In this document: positions 1 through 8,335 of the stretch, in pieces
Position numbering within the stretch: the stretch's first letter is position 1
Layout: every line of letters begins with the position of its first letter
NCBI RefSeq assembly: GCF_900465355.1
Contig: NZ_LS483254.1
Coordinates: 62,001-126,000, forward strand
DNA: 64,000 nt
Reading direction: 5' to 3'
From: Candidatus Bipolaricaulis anaerobius
GTDB lineage: Bacteria > Bipolaricaulota > Bipolaricaulia > Bipolaricaulales > Bipolaricaulaceae
The notes under the pieces: generated by a model
Told to the model about the DNA's origin: nothing
The model's database searches: none
Seen by the model: only the letters and a program-made list of their open reading frames with translations
Translations under genes and position numbers: made by a program

Positions 1-702
1 GTGGGGCCAGCCCTCGACGTAGAGCCCGTGGTCCGGTTCTCGCTCCGCCAGTTGCCGCAGGATCGCCAGTGCCGCCACGGCAGCCCGGCTGTGCCACCCC
101 TCCGGAACCGGCCGCGCACCGAGCGGCGATTCGGCCAGCGTGTGATCCTGGAGCCAGCGGCTGAGGAACCCCTCCGCCTCCGCCAGCTCCTCGGGGGCGA
201 GGTCGAGGTCGAGGGGGAGGAGCCGCGACTCCACCGTGCCGAGCTCGGACACGGTCACCGCGAGCACCGCCCCTGGCCGCACCCGCCGCACGAAGAGCGA
301 GCTCGTGCGCATGTGCTCCCGCGGCGGGGGGATCACAAACCCCAGCTCCCGCGTCATCGCCGCAAGCAGGGTCGCCGCGCTGCGGAAGAGGTCGGGGAGC
401 ATCCCCAGCTCCACCTCGTGCCGCTCGGCAGGGACGGACGATGGCCCCTCCCCCAGCTTCGCCAGGTCGAGGAGCCACTCCGCGAAGAACTTGAACCCTT
501 GGGCGGTGGGGACCCGCCCCGCCGAGGGGTACGGCTTCACGAGGTAGCCCTCCCCCTCGAGCGCAAGGAGCTCGTTGCGGATCGTGGCTGGACTGAACCG
601 GTGCCGGTACTCCGTCACCAGCTCCCGCGACGAAACGGGCTGGCGGGTCCGGATGTACCGGTCCACGACCTCGATGAGGAGCCGCGCTCGCCGTCCCTGC
701 AC
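1..702 (-). CDS. hrcA: Heat-inducible transcription repressor HrcA (3' part outside window)
   Basis: The reverse strand is open from a GTG at 702 to the window edge, giving 234 residues of a protein that continues beyond the window. The N-terminus has the HrcA winged-helix signature: a PVSSREL segment, then SPATIRNE, LEGEGYL and SAGRVPTAQG. HrcA represses chaperone genes by binding the CIRCE inverted repeat and is helped by GroEL. Here a CIRCE site lies directly against the start codon, so the gene is very probably autoregulated. The ribosome-binding site (AGGTGG on the reverse strand) lies inside the CIRCE spacer. In many bacteria hrcA heads a grpE-dnaK-dnaJ operon, which would lie outside the window. 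Identity is secure; the C-terminus is not seen. Confidence 0.95.
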   Translation of the reverse strand, partial: MQGRRARLLIEVVDRYIRTRQPVSSRELVTEYRHRFSPATIRNELLALEGEGYLVKPYPSAGRVPTAQGFKFFAEWLLDLAKLGEGPSSVPAERHEVELGMLPDLFRSAATLLAAMTRELGFVIPPPREHMRTSSLFVRRVRPGAVLAVTVSELGTVESRLLPLDLDLAPEELAEAEGFLSRWLQDHTLAESPLGARPVPEGWHSRAAVAALAILRQLAEREPDHGLYVEGWPH

Positions 703-729
703 TTAGCACTCACCACCTTTGATTGCTAA
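703..729 (-). promoter_or_regulatory. CIRCE operator for HrcA
   Basis: The sequence reads TTAGCACTC, nine bases, then GATTGCTAA. This is the CIRCE consensus inverted repeat with a single mismatch in the second arm (GATTGCTAA instead of GAGTGCTAA). It begins one base after the hrcA start codon and overlaps the ribosome-binding site, so bound HrcA could block elongation as well as initiation. Confidence 0.93.
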
Positions 730-733
730 CTTG

Positions 734-761
734 ATGATAGACGGTCCACCCCGAAGTTCAA
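734..761 (-). promoter_or_regulatory. hrcA promoter
   Basis: On the reverse strand TTGAAC (756-761) and TATCAT (734-739) are separated by 16 bases. They sit just upstream of the CIRCE element and fit a vegetative sigma factor promoter. The rest of the interval up to the secA stop at 820 holds only a short GC hairpin without a T tract. Confidence 0.7.
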
Positions 762-819
762 GTCAAGGTGGCGGCGTATCCTGGACGGCAGCCACGGTCC
801 GCCGGGGGATGGTTCCCCC

Positions 820-3576
820 CTAGGTGGTCTTCCCGCAGCAGTGCTTGTACTTCTTCCCCGACCCGCAGGGGCAGGGGTCGTTGCGGCCAACCTTGTGCTC
901 CTCGCGCCCGACCGGGGCGGTCGAACTGCGCGCCGCTCGGGCAGTGGTGGAGGTGGTGGCGCTCATCACCGGCGTCCGCACCGGAGCGGGCTCGGTGCGG
1001 ACGGCGAGGCGGGGGTTGAGGAGGAACCGCAGCGCCTCCTCCTCCGTGCGCACGATCATCTCCTGGAAGAGCCGATGGGCCTCGCGCTTGAACTCGATGA
1101 GGGGGTCCGTGCCCCCGTAGGCGCGGAGCCCGATCCCCTCTCGCACCTCGTCGAGCTCCAGGAGGTGCTGGCGCCAGTTCTCGTCCATCGTCCGGAGGAG
1201 GACCATCCGCACGATGAGGGGGTAATGGGGGGAGAGCCTCGTCCACTGGGCATCGAGCTGGGCCTGGACGAGGTCGCGCACCGTCGCCACGAGGTCCTCG
1301 CGGCGGTGGAGGGGGAGCTCCGCCGGGGGCTGGGCGAGCACCTGACCGAGGTCCCGCTTCAGCCCGGCGAGGTCCCATCCCTCGGGGGCCGAACCCGGCG
1401 CGTAGCGGTCCACGAGGATCTCCCCGAACTCGCCGGCCATCTCCGCGAGGTGGGAGCGCAACGCCTCGTCGTCCGGGGTCTCCCCGGCCTCGGGGAGGAG
1501 GAACCTCTCCCGGAGCGCGTACACCGCCTCGCGCTGCTTGGCCATGATCTCGTCGTACTCCAGGAGCCGCTTCCTGATCTCAAAGTTCCGCTCCTCGACC
1601 CGTTTCTGAGCTCTGCGGATCGAGCGGGTGAGGAGGTCGTGGGTGATCGCCTCCCCCTCCTTCACCCCGAGGCGCTCCATGAGGGTAGCGAGGCGCTCCC
1701 CGCCGAAGATGCGCAGCAGGTCGTCCTCCAACGAGAGGAAGAACTGGCTCGAGCCGGGATCCCCCTGGCGGCCGCAGCGACCGGCGAGCTGGTCGTCGAT
1801 CCGCCTCGCCTCGTGACGCTGGAACCCGACCACGGCGAGGCCTCCCCGCTTGATCGCGCCCTCCCACTCCGCGGCCCGGAACGGGCGGCCCACCTCGGCG
1901 CACCATTCCCGGATCCGTTCCAGCGCCGCCTTGTGGTAGGCGGGGTCGTCGTCCGCCGCGGACACGATCGCCTCCCGCTCCGCCGCGGCCTCCGCTCGGT
2001 ACTTCTCCAGAAGCTCGCGGTACCGCTCCGGCTCCACCTCCGGGTCCGCCTCGGCCCGCGCCCGGGCCTCGGGGTTCCCGCCGAGGACGATGTCCGTCCC
2101 CCGCCCGGCCATGTTCGTGGCGATCGTGATCGCCCCCGCTCTCCCCGCCTGGGCGATGATGTGGGCCTCCTTCTCGTGGTACTTGGCGTTCAGCACCTGG
2201 TGGGGAAGCCCCCGCTTCTTGAGGAGCCGCGACAGGTCCTCCGAGTCCTCGATCGAGGTCGTCCCGATCAGCACCGGCCGCCCCCCCTGGTGGAGCCGCT
2301 CCACTTCGTCCGCCACCGCCTCGAACTTCCCCTTCTTCGTGCGGTAGATGATGTCGGGGAGAGCTTCCCGGATCAGGGGGCGGTTGGTGGGGATCTGGAC
2401 GACGTCGAGGCCGTAGATCTCCTTGAACTCGTCCTCTTCCGTCTTCGCCGTGCCCGTCATCCCGGCAAGGCCCTTGTAGAGGCGGAAGTAGTGCTGGAGC
2501 GTGATCTGGGCGAGGGTCTGGTTCTCGCGCTGGATGGGGAGGTTCTCTTTCGCCTCGATCGCCTGGTGGAGGCCGCCCGAGTAGCGACGGTCCGGCATCA
2601 GCCGGCCAGTGAAGTCGTCGACGATGATCACGCGCCCATCCTTCACGATGTACTGCTGGTCGCGGTGGAAGAACATCCGCGCCCGGAGCGCCGTCTCGAG
2701 GTGGTAGCGGGCGGTGGTGGCCCCCGCGTCGGCGATGTTGTCGAACTTCAGGAGCTGCTCGGCCTTCCTCCACCCGGCCTCGGTGAGGGAGAGGCGCTTC
2801 TGCTCCTCGTTCACCTCGAAGTCCTCCCCCGGCTTGAACAGCTTGGCGAGCCGGGCGAAGTCGCGGTACTGGCGGGCCGTGTCCGCGGTGGGCCCGGAGA
2901 TGATGAGCGGCGTCCGTGCCTCGTCGATCAAGATGTTGTCGATCTCGTCCACGATCGCGTAGTCGAGGGGCCCCTGCACCATCTGGGAGCGGCTGACGAC
3001 CATGTGGTCGCGGAGGTAGTCGAACCCGAACTGGGCGTTCGTCCCGTAGAGGATGTCGCAGGCGTAGGCTGCCCGCCGCTCATCGGGGGGCGTCGTCTCC
3101 TGGAGGAGGCCCACCGTGAGGCCCAGGAACTCGTACACCGGCCCCATCCACGCCCGGTCGCGGCGGGCGAGGTAGTCGTTCACCGTCACGATGTGGACCC
3201 GCCCCACGAGGGCGTTGAGGTAGGCGGGCATGGTCGCGACGAGGGTCTTCCCTTCCCCCGTCTTCATCTCCGCGATCCGCCGCTGGTGGAGGACGATCGC
3301 CCCCATCACCTGAACGTCGAACGGGCGGAGCCCGATCGTGCGGGCGGCCGCCTCGCGCACCGAGGCGAACGCCTCGGGGAGGAGATCATCGGGGGTCTCC
3401 CCCGCGGCGAGGCGGGCGCGGAACTCGTCAGTCTTCGCGCGGAGGTGAGCGTCGGACAGGGCCCCGGCCCGGTCCGCCCACGCGTTCACCTCATCCACGC
3501 GCGGGAGGAGTTTGCGCAGGCGCTGTTCGTTCGTTTGTCCGAACAGGAAGTCAATCCCATACCGAAGGGAAGGCAT
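820..3576 (-). CDS. secA: Preprotein translocase ATPase SecA
   Basis: 918 residues, the normal SecA size. SecA is the cytosolic ATPase motor that pushes unfolded preproteins through SecYEG. The Walker A motif MKTGEGKT lies near residues 104-111, and the DEAD-box-like DEIDNIL and the helicase motif MAGRGTDI are present. The last 20 residues form the zinc-binding SEC-C tail (CPCGSGKKYKHCC) that contacts SecB or the ribosome. The ATG at 3576 has no ribosome-binding site. A TATAGT box ends five bases before it, so the mRNA is probably leaderless. It is transcribed towards hrcA but has its own promoter. Confidence 0.98.
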   Translation of the reverse strand: MPSLRYGIDFLFGQTNEQRLRKLLPRVDEVNAWADRAGALSDAHLRAKTDEFRARLAAGETPDDLLPEAFASVREAAARTIGLRPFDVQVMGAIVLHQRRIAEMKTGEGKTLVATMPAYLNALVGRVHIVTVNDYLARRDRAWMGPVYEFLGLTVGLLQETTPPDERRAAYACDILYGTNAQFGFDYLRDHMVVSRSQMVQGPLDYAIVDEIDNILIDEARTPLIISGPTADTARQYRDFARLAKLFKPGEDFEVNEEQKRLSLTEAGWRKAEQLLKFDNIADAGATTARYHLETALRARMFFHRDQQYIVKDGRVIIVDDFTGRLMPDRRYSGGLHQAIEAKENLPIQRENQTLAQITLQHYFRLYKGLAGMTGTAKTEEDEFKEIYGLDVVQIPTNRPLIREALPDIIYRTKKGKFEAVADEVERLHQGGRPVLIGTTSIEDSEDLSRLLKKRGLPHQVLNAKYHEKEAHIIAQAGRAGAITIATNMAGRGTDIVLGGNPEARARAEADPEVEPERYRELLEKYRAEAAAEREAIVSAADDDPAYHKAALERIREWCAEVGRPFRAAEWEGAIKRGGLAVVGFQRHEARRIDDQLAGRCGRQGDPGSSQFFLSLEDDLLRIFGGERLATLMERLGVKEGEAITHDLLTRSIRRAQKRVEERNFEIRKRLLEYDEIMAKQREAVYALRERFLLPEAGETPDDEALRSHLAEMAGEFGEILVDRYAPGSAPEGWDLAGLKRDLGQVLAQPPAELPLHRREDLVATVRDLVQAQLDAQWTRLSPHYPLIVRMVLLRTMDENWRQHLLELDEVREGIGLRAYGGTDPLIEFKREAHRLFQEMIVRTEEEALRFLLNPRLAVRTEPAPVRTPVMSATTSTTARAARSSTAPVGREEHKVGRNDPCPCGSGKKYKHCCGKTT

Positions 3577-3581
3577 AAACG

Positions 3582-3610
3582 ACTATACGACTCCCCCCGC
3601 GGGGCCGCAA
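3582..3610 (-). promoter_or_regulatory. secA promoter, leaderless type
   Basis: On the reverse strand TTGCGG (3605-3610) and TATAGT (3582-3587) are separated by exactly 17 bases. Only five bases separate the -10 box from the secA ATG, so the start codon should fall at or next to the transcription start. Confidence 0.7.
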
Positions 3611-3644
3611 CCGACCGGGAAGGCCCGGTCACGCCGTGGGTTCT

Positions 3645-3698
3645 CCCCCCTCACCTTCGGCTCCCCTCTCCCGCCGGGGGAGAGGCAGGTGAGGGGGG
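3645..3698. repeat. Dispersed palindromic repeat, copy A
   Basis: An outer inverted repeat (CCCCCCTCACC ... GGTGAGGGGGG) encloses an inner one (CCCCTCTCCC ... GGGGGAGAGG). The same nested plan recurs at four other intergenic sites in this window. This copy lies between the secA promoter and the end of the SLH gene. Confidence 0.85.
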
Positions 3699-3717
3699 CG
3701 TGGCCCCCGGTCGCGCG

Positions 3718-4203
3718 CTAGAACCAGAGGGCGAGAGCCACCGCCGCCAGCGCGAGGACGACCCCCGTCACCCCGAGCACGAACGCCGTCTGCGCCTTCT
3801 GCGCTGCCTCGGCCCCCGCTCCCTGGGCGACCTGCGCGATCTGGACCTGCAGCGCCTGGACCTCGCGGTTCAGCGCCGTCTCCAGCGAGGAGACGCGCGT
3901 CGTGAGGGTCGTAATCTGCGGGGTCAGGTCCACCCCAGACCGCGTGCCCTCGAGGTTCTTGATCGCCCGCGACAGCCACTGTGCCGCGTCGTAGCGGAGG
4001 AGGGGCGCATTCCCGGAGAACTCGCCGCCCGCCCCGATGACGATGATCCCCCGTTGAACGAGGTCCTGCACCGCAGAGTAGGCGGGATGGGTCGTGGGCA
4101 CATCCACGAACATCCCGCCGATGCCTGCGTCAGCGAGGCCAGGGGTCATCGCCCACAGCGAGAGGGCCACCATTCCGACTAGCCAACACACCACACGTCG
4201 CAT
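3718..4203 (-). CDS. Short SLH-domain protein with coiled coil and C-terminal anchor
   Basis: 161 residues. An N-terminal signal peptide ends near LADA. One SLH domain follows (FVDVPTTHPAYSAVQDL ... LLRYDAAQWLSRAI, about residues 31-84). Then comes a heptad-rich helical stretch (about 94-128) and a hydrophobic C-terminal helix (about 140-161). SLH domains bind cell-wall polymers, so the protein probably ties the wall to a membrane. The plan recalls a miniature Omp-alpha of Thermotoga (SLH, coiled coil, outer-membrane anchor), but a Gram-positive-type S-layer or inner-membrane role cannot be excluded. The ATG has a strong AAGGAGG ribosome-binding site ten bases upstream. Domain call is firm; the tether role is inferred. 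Confidence 0.8.
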   Translation of the reverse strand: MRRVVCWLVGMVALSLWAMTPGLADAGIGGMFVDVPTTHPAYSAVQDLVQRGIIVIGAGGEFSGNAPLLRYDAAQWLSRAIKNLEGTRSGVDLTPQITTLTTRVSSLETALNREVQALQVQIAQVAQGAGAEAAQKAQTAFVLGVTGVVLALAAVALALWF

Positions 4204-4329
4204 CGCTCGATCGCCTCCTTAGGTTCAACGTGACCCACGCTACGGACCCGACGCCTCCCCCTCAAGGAAACGGGTTCCATCGCGAGGGGACGCGCGCCCG
4301 GAGAACAGGGAACGGGGTAGAATGCCCCC

Positions 4330-5364
4330 ATGGCGGAGCATGGGAGGAAGAGGAGCTGGCAGGAACTGGCCCCCCTCGACCGGGGGGGGATGGCCGAGGC
4401 CTTGGCCGGGTTCCCCGTCCAATGCCGGGAGGGGCTGGCGCTGGGGGAGGGAGTGCCCCTGGACGGGCTCGCCGGGTTCTCGCGCGTGGTGGCCCTCGGG
4501 ATGGGCGGATCGGGCATCGCCGGCGCGCTCCTGACGACCCTCCTCCCGGTGGAGGTCGTGCCGGTGCGGGACTACACGCTCCCCGGTTGGATCGGGGAGG
4601 AATCGCTCGCCATCGCCCTCTCCTACTCCGGGGACACGGAGGAGACCCTGTCCGCGTTCGACGAGGCACGGACGCGGACGAAGCGCGCGGTGGCGGTGAC
4701 CTCGGGCGGGGAGCTCGGCGCGCGATGTAGCGCGAACGGCATCCCGTGGATCCGGATCCCGCCTGGCCACCAGCCCCGGGCAGCCCTGGGGTACCTCCTG
4801 TTCCCCCTCCTCGGCCTGTTCCGCCGCCTCGGGCTCATCCCTGACCTTGGGGAGGCCCTGGCCATCCTCGACGAGCTCGCCCGTGAGCTCGCCCCGGGAG
4901 GGGAAGAGAACGAGGCTCAACGGCTCGCCCAGCGCCTCGCCGGCCGCGTCCCGCTCGCCTACGGGGCAGGGCCCACCGCGCCGGTCGCGGTCCGCTGGAA
5001 GACCCAGGTGAACGAGAATGCCAAGGCCCCTGCGTTCTGGGCCGAGCTCCCCGAGCTCTGCCACAACGAGGTCGTGGGGTATGAGCTCATGGGCCGGCTC
5101 CTCCCCCAAGGGACCGTGGTCTTCCTCCGCTCCCGGCACGACCACCCACGGGTCGCGCGGCGGATCGCGATCCTCGAGGAGATCCTCACCAACCGGGGCC
5201 TCGACTGGATCGAGGTCTCCGGCCGTGGGGAAGGGCTTCCCGCCGAGCTCCTATCCCTCCTCTACCTCGGGGACTGGACGAGCTACTACCTTGCCCTCCT
5301 CGGGGGGGTGGACCCGACCCCGGTCGCGATCATCCGCGACCTGAAGGACCGCCTCTCCCGCTAG
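4330..5364 (+). CDS. Bifunctional phosphoglucose/phosphomannose isomerase
   Basis: 344 residues in the two-SIS-domain PGI/PMI family, which interconverts glucose-6-P or mannose-6-P with fructose-6-P. Hallmarks are GMGGSGIAG (57-65), the sugar-phosphate loop SYSGDTEET (98-106), the VTSGGEL stretch, and the C-terminal WKTQVNENAK and LCHNEVVGYE segments holding the catalytic Glu and His. It probably serves glycolysis or sugar-nucleotide synthesis. It is a monocistronic gene with no ribosome-binding site. TAGAAT ends six bases before the ATG, a leaderless arrangement. Which sugar is preferred cannot be told from sequence. Confidence 0.9.
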   Translation: MAEHGRKRSWQELAPLDRGGMAEALAGFPVQCREGLALGEGVPLDGLAGFSRVVALGMGGSGIAGALLTTLLPVEVVPVRDYTLPGWIGEESLAIALSYSGDTEETLSAFDEARTRTKRAVAVTSGGELGARCSANGIPWIRIPPGHQPRAALGYLLFPLLGLFRRLGLIPDLGEALAILDELARELAPGGEENEAQRLAQRLAGRVPLAYGAGPTAPVAVRWKTQVNENAKAPAFWAELPELCHNEVVGYELMGRLLPQGTVVFLRSRHDHPRVARRIAILEEILTNRGLDWIEVSGRGEGLPAELLSLLYLGDWTSYYLALLGGVDPTPVAIIRDLKDRLSR

Positions 5365-5458
5365 GGTCCAAGCCCTGGCCGTTCCCCTCCGCCCGCCGGA
5401 GCCCTGGAGGCTTCAGGCGTGGACCTCCCCTGCGAGGGTCATCTGGGGCACCCCCTCC

Positions 5459-5488
5459 TTGACAGGGAACCGCCTGGCGGAGTATCAT
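5459..5488 (+). promoter_or_regulatory. Strong promoter for the 5601 gene
   Basis: A perfect TTGACA (5459-5464) and TATCAT (5483-5488) are separated by 18 bases. About 105 bases of leader follow before the gene at 5601. The rest of the 235-base gap after 5364 shows nothing else I can name. Confidence 0.8.
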
Positions 5489-5600
5489 CCTATCAATTCC
5501 GCAAGTGGCAGCGAGGGGGTGAGAACGGGGCACACGGGGCGGGGCAGAATCGACTTCGTACTTTCCCAGTACACGAGTGACGTGAAGGAGGAGGTCGTAG

Positions 5601-5993
5601 ATGAAGAAGAGGCTGGGGTTGCTGCTCGGGCTTGTCCTGGTAGCGGGTTTGGTCGGCGTCGCGGCGTGTCCTTCCGTAGGTCTTCCTGTGGCCAAGGTGG
5701 ATGCCATCGGCGGCGGCAACTACATCGTCTGGGTCCAAAACACCACCACCTGCGATGTGACGACGATCAAGGTGTTCCTCATGGTCCCCACGACGACGTT
5801 CCAAGTGCTCCCCTTCGGGCCGGCGGCAACGGCCACCGGTGCTGGCAGCGTTTGGACGATCCAGATCGCCGCCCCTGGGCTCAAGCCAGGTGGGCTGATG
5901 CTGCTGGGCCTGAAGGGTGTTTCCCCTGTTGTGCCGGGCACGTGTGAGGCGCTCGTGAAGTACCTATTCGTCAGTCCTCCGTGCCTAGAGTAG
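5601..5993 (+). CDS. Small exported, possibly lipoprotein, of unknown function
   Basis: 130 residues. A classic signal peptide (MKKR, then about 16 hydrophobic residues) ends in VAAC, which fits a lipobox with Cys23 as the lipidated residue. The mature part is rich in Thr, Val and Gly, has four cysteines in total, and looks like a small beta-sandwich. A strong AAGGAGGAGG ribosome-binding site precedes the ATG. It lies 56 bases upstream of the binding-protein gene and probably shares its transcript from the TTGACA promoter, so a role beside the importer is possible. I do not recognise the family. Confidence 0.7.
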   Translation: MKKRLGLLLGLVLVAGLVGVAACPSVGLPVAKVDAIGGGNYIVWVQNTTTCDVTTIKVFLMVPTTTFQVLPFGPAATATGAGSVWTIQIAAPGLKPGGLMLLGLKGVSPVVPGTCEALVKYLFVSPPCLE

Positions 5994-6049
5994 GGCGCCG
6001 GGGGACGCGGAGTAGCCTTGTGACTGGAACGCAGTAAGGAGGAACGAGG

Positions 6050-8200
6050 ATGAAGAAGCTACTCGTAGGGGTGTTGATGGCGACCCTGGCGCTGGGGGCC
6101 GTAGCCCGCAATGGCGCGTGGGTTGACGAGATCGTGATGACGGAAGTCGTGCAGCTTGGTGAGGGCGTGGCAAAGCTCGCTGCCGGTGATCTTGATGTTT
6201 ACGCATTCTCGATCACCGACCGCAACCTGTTCAACCAGGTGCGGGCGAACCCCGGGCTGAAGTACTATAGCTCGTTCGGTTCCTACAACGACCTCACGTT
6301 CAACAACGGGGGGGCGGGGGGCGCGTTCTTCAGCGATGGGCGCCTGAACCCGTTCGGGGTGGCCGCGATCCGCGAGGCGATGAACTGGCTCATTGACCGC
6401 GACTACATCGCCAACGAGATCATGGGGGGCCTCGCCATCCCCAAGTACACCTTGATCAACTCCGCGTTCCCGGATGCGGAACGGCACCGCGACCTGATCG
6501 AGGCCGTGGAGGACTACTACGCCTACGACTTCGCCAAGGCGGAGGCCGTCGTCACCGCTGAGATGGAGAAGCTCGGTGCGGTGAAGGTGGACGGGAAGTG
6601 GACGTACAACGGGAAGCCGGTCGAGATCATCGGCCTCATCCGCAGCGAGGATGAGCGCACCGGGATCGGGAACTACTTCTGCGACCAGCTGGAGAAGCTC
6701 GGGTTCACGACGGTGCGCCGGATCGCGCGGAGCGCGGATCTCGCCCCGCTGTGGCAGCGCACCAACCCCGAGGAAGGGAAGTTCAGCTTCTACACCGGCG
6801 GCTGGGTGGGCGGCATCGTGGACCGGGATGTGGGCGACAACTTCGACCAGTTCTACTCGAACCGCGTCATGCCCTACGCGCAGTGGGTCCAGGCCCCGTG
6901 GCCGGAGGACCTCCTCACCTACTCTGACCGGCTGGCCCGGAAGGACTACACCACCATGGACGAGCGGGCTGCTCTCCTTGAGCAGATGGTGTGGGCGGCC
7001 CTGAAGTTCTCGAACATGATCTGGGTCGTTGACCGCACGGGGTTCAACCCGGTCGTGGCGGACCTCTTCCTCGCGGCGGACGTGGCGGGCGGCATCTACT
7101 ACTCCACGGAAGTCGGCCCCACCATCCAGTACCAGAAGGATGGGGTGCCGGTGGAGGGGGGGACGGTCCGGCTCGCCATGCCGACGCTCCTTCAGCAGCC
7201 GTGGAACCCCCTCAACGGGTCGAACTTCGTGTACGACATGTTCCCGATCCGCATCACCTCCGACACGGGCGTCGCCACCGACACGCGGGACGGGCTCTTC
7301 TGGCCGAAGCGGATCGAGAAGGCGGAGATCACCGTCCTCAAGGGGCTCCCGGTTGCGGCAACCCTGCCGTGGGTGACCCTCAACTTTGTGGACAAGATCG
7401 AGGTCCCGGGTGACGCGTGGGTGGACTGGGACGCCGCGAACCAAAGGTTCATCACCGTGGCGGAGAAGTACCCGAACGGGCTCCCGGAGGAGATGGCTCC
7501 GAAGCGGTACTCCCGGGTCTACTACCCGGCGGACATGTTCCAGACCGTCAAGCTGCACGATGGGAGCCCGATCTCGGTCGCGGACTTCGTGATGTTTATG
7601 ATCCTCACCTTCGACCAAGGGAAGCCGGAGAGCGCGATCTACGACGAGGTCATGGTGCCGGAGCTTGAGCAGACCCTGCGGTCGCTCTGCGGCGTGAAGA
7701 TCGTGTCCACGGACCCCCTCATCATTGACTACTACTCGACCATCTGGTACCTCGATGCGGAGTGGGCAGTGGCCGACTGGTGGCCGTACTACTCGCAGGG
7801 GCCGGGGTTCTGGCACGTGCTCGCCGTCTCGATCCTCGCTGAGGCGAACAAGGAACTCGCCATGTCGGAGGCCAAGGCGGATCTGTTGGGGGTCGAGTGG
7901 ACGAACCTCATCGCGGGGCCGTCGCTGTCCATCCTCGCCAAGTACCTCGACGAGGCCATCGCCACCACCTACATCCCCTACGCGCCGACGCTCGGGCAGT
8001 ACATCACGGCGGCGGAGGCTCAGGCCCGGTACGCGAACCTGAAGAAGTGGTACGAGGAGAAGGGCCACTTCTGGGTCGCCGATGGGCCGTTCTACCTTGA
8101 GAAGGCGTACACGACCGAGAAGATCATCGTCCTGAAGAGGTTCGAGGACCACCCCGATCCGGCGGGGCGGTTCGACTTCCTCCTCCAACCGAAGCAGTAG
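6050..8200 (+). CDS. ABC transporter extracellular solute-binding protein, family 5 (peptide/oligosaccharide)
   Basis: 716 residues, long for a family 5 (Opp/Dpp/Ni) binding protein. A signal peptide ends near LGAVA. The usual SBP_bac_5 features follow, such as GRLNPFGVAAIREAMNWLID and the later KLHDGSPISVADFVM stretch. It should capture a peptide or oligosaccharide and hand it to the two permeases encoded next. TAAGGAGG lies ahead of the ATG. A strong hairpin terminator follows the gene at 8232-8260, which would make this gene more abundantly expressed than the membrane genes, as is common for binding proteins. The substrate cannot be told from sequence. Confidence 0.88.
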   Translation: MKKLLVGVLMATLALGAVARNGAWVDEIVMTEVVQLGEGVAKLAAGDLDVYAFSITDRNLFNQVRANPGLKYYSSFGSYNDLTFNNGGAGGAFFSDGRLNPFGVAAIREAMNWLIDRDYIANEIMGGLAIPKYTLINSAFPDAERHRDLIEAVEDYYAYDFAKAEAVVTAEMEKLGAVKVDGKWTYNGKPVEIIGLIRSEDERTGIGNYFCDQLEKLGFTTVRRIARSADLAPLWQRTNPEEGKFSFYTGGWVGGIVDRDVGDNFDQFYSNRVMPYAQWVQAPWPEDLLTYSDRLARKDYTTMDERAALLEQMVWAALKFSNMIWVVDRTGFNPVVADLFLAADVAGGIYYSTEVGPTIQYQKDGVPVEGGTVRLAMPTLLQQPWNPLNGSNFVYDMFPIRITSDTGVATDTRDGLFWPKRIEKAEITVLKGLPVAATLPWVTLNFVDKIEVPGDAWVDWDAANQRFITVAEKYPNGLPEEMAPKRYSRVYYPADMFQTVKLHDGSPISVADFVMFMILTFDQGKPESAIYDEVMVPELEQTLRSLCGVKIVSTDPLIIDYYSTIWYLDAEWAVADWWPYYSQGPGFWHVLAVSILAEANKELAMSEAKADLLGVEWTNLIAGPSLSILAKYLDEAIATTYIPYAPTLGQYITAAEAQARYANLKKWYEEKGHFWVADGPFYLEKAYTTEKIIVLKRFEDHPDPAGRFDFLLQPKQ

Positions 8201-8231
8201 GGAGAACGACCGTACGCTTTTGGGGAACAAC

Positions 8232-8260
8232 GAACGCCGGGGGTTGATCCCCCGGCGTTC
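8232..8260 (+). terminator. Terminator/attenuator after the binding-protein gene
   Basis: A perfect 12-bp stem (GAACGCCGGGGG and its complement) has a five-base loop and is followed by TCTTAG. The T tract is short, so it may act as a partial terminator or an mRNA 3' end stabiliser. Confidence 0.75.
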
Positions 8261-8272
8261 TCTTAGTACACT
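8244..8272 (+). promoter_or_regulatory. Possible internal promoter for the permease-ATPase genes
   Basis: TTGATC (8244-8249) and TACACT (8267-8272) are separated by 17 bases. The -35 hexamer begins in the loop of the terminator hairpin. This would let the permease and ATPase genes be transcribed separately from the binding protein. Confidence 0.45.
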
Positions 8273-8335
8273 GACGCCTCCAAGCCCTGCGCCATTGGAA
8301 TCGGCGTAGGCTCAAGGAGAGGTGAGCGGGTCCCT

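Noticed and set aside
841-4182. A 1,113-codon open frame on the + strand opposite secA and the SLH gene
   Set aside because: It is antisense to two clear genes, is Arg/Pro/Gly/Leu-rich low-complexity sequence and has no start signals. Long antisense frames are expected at this GC content.
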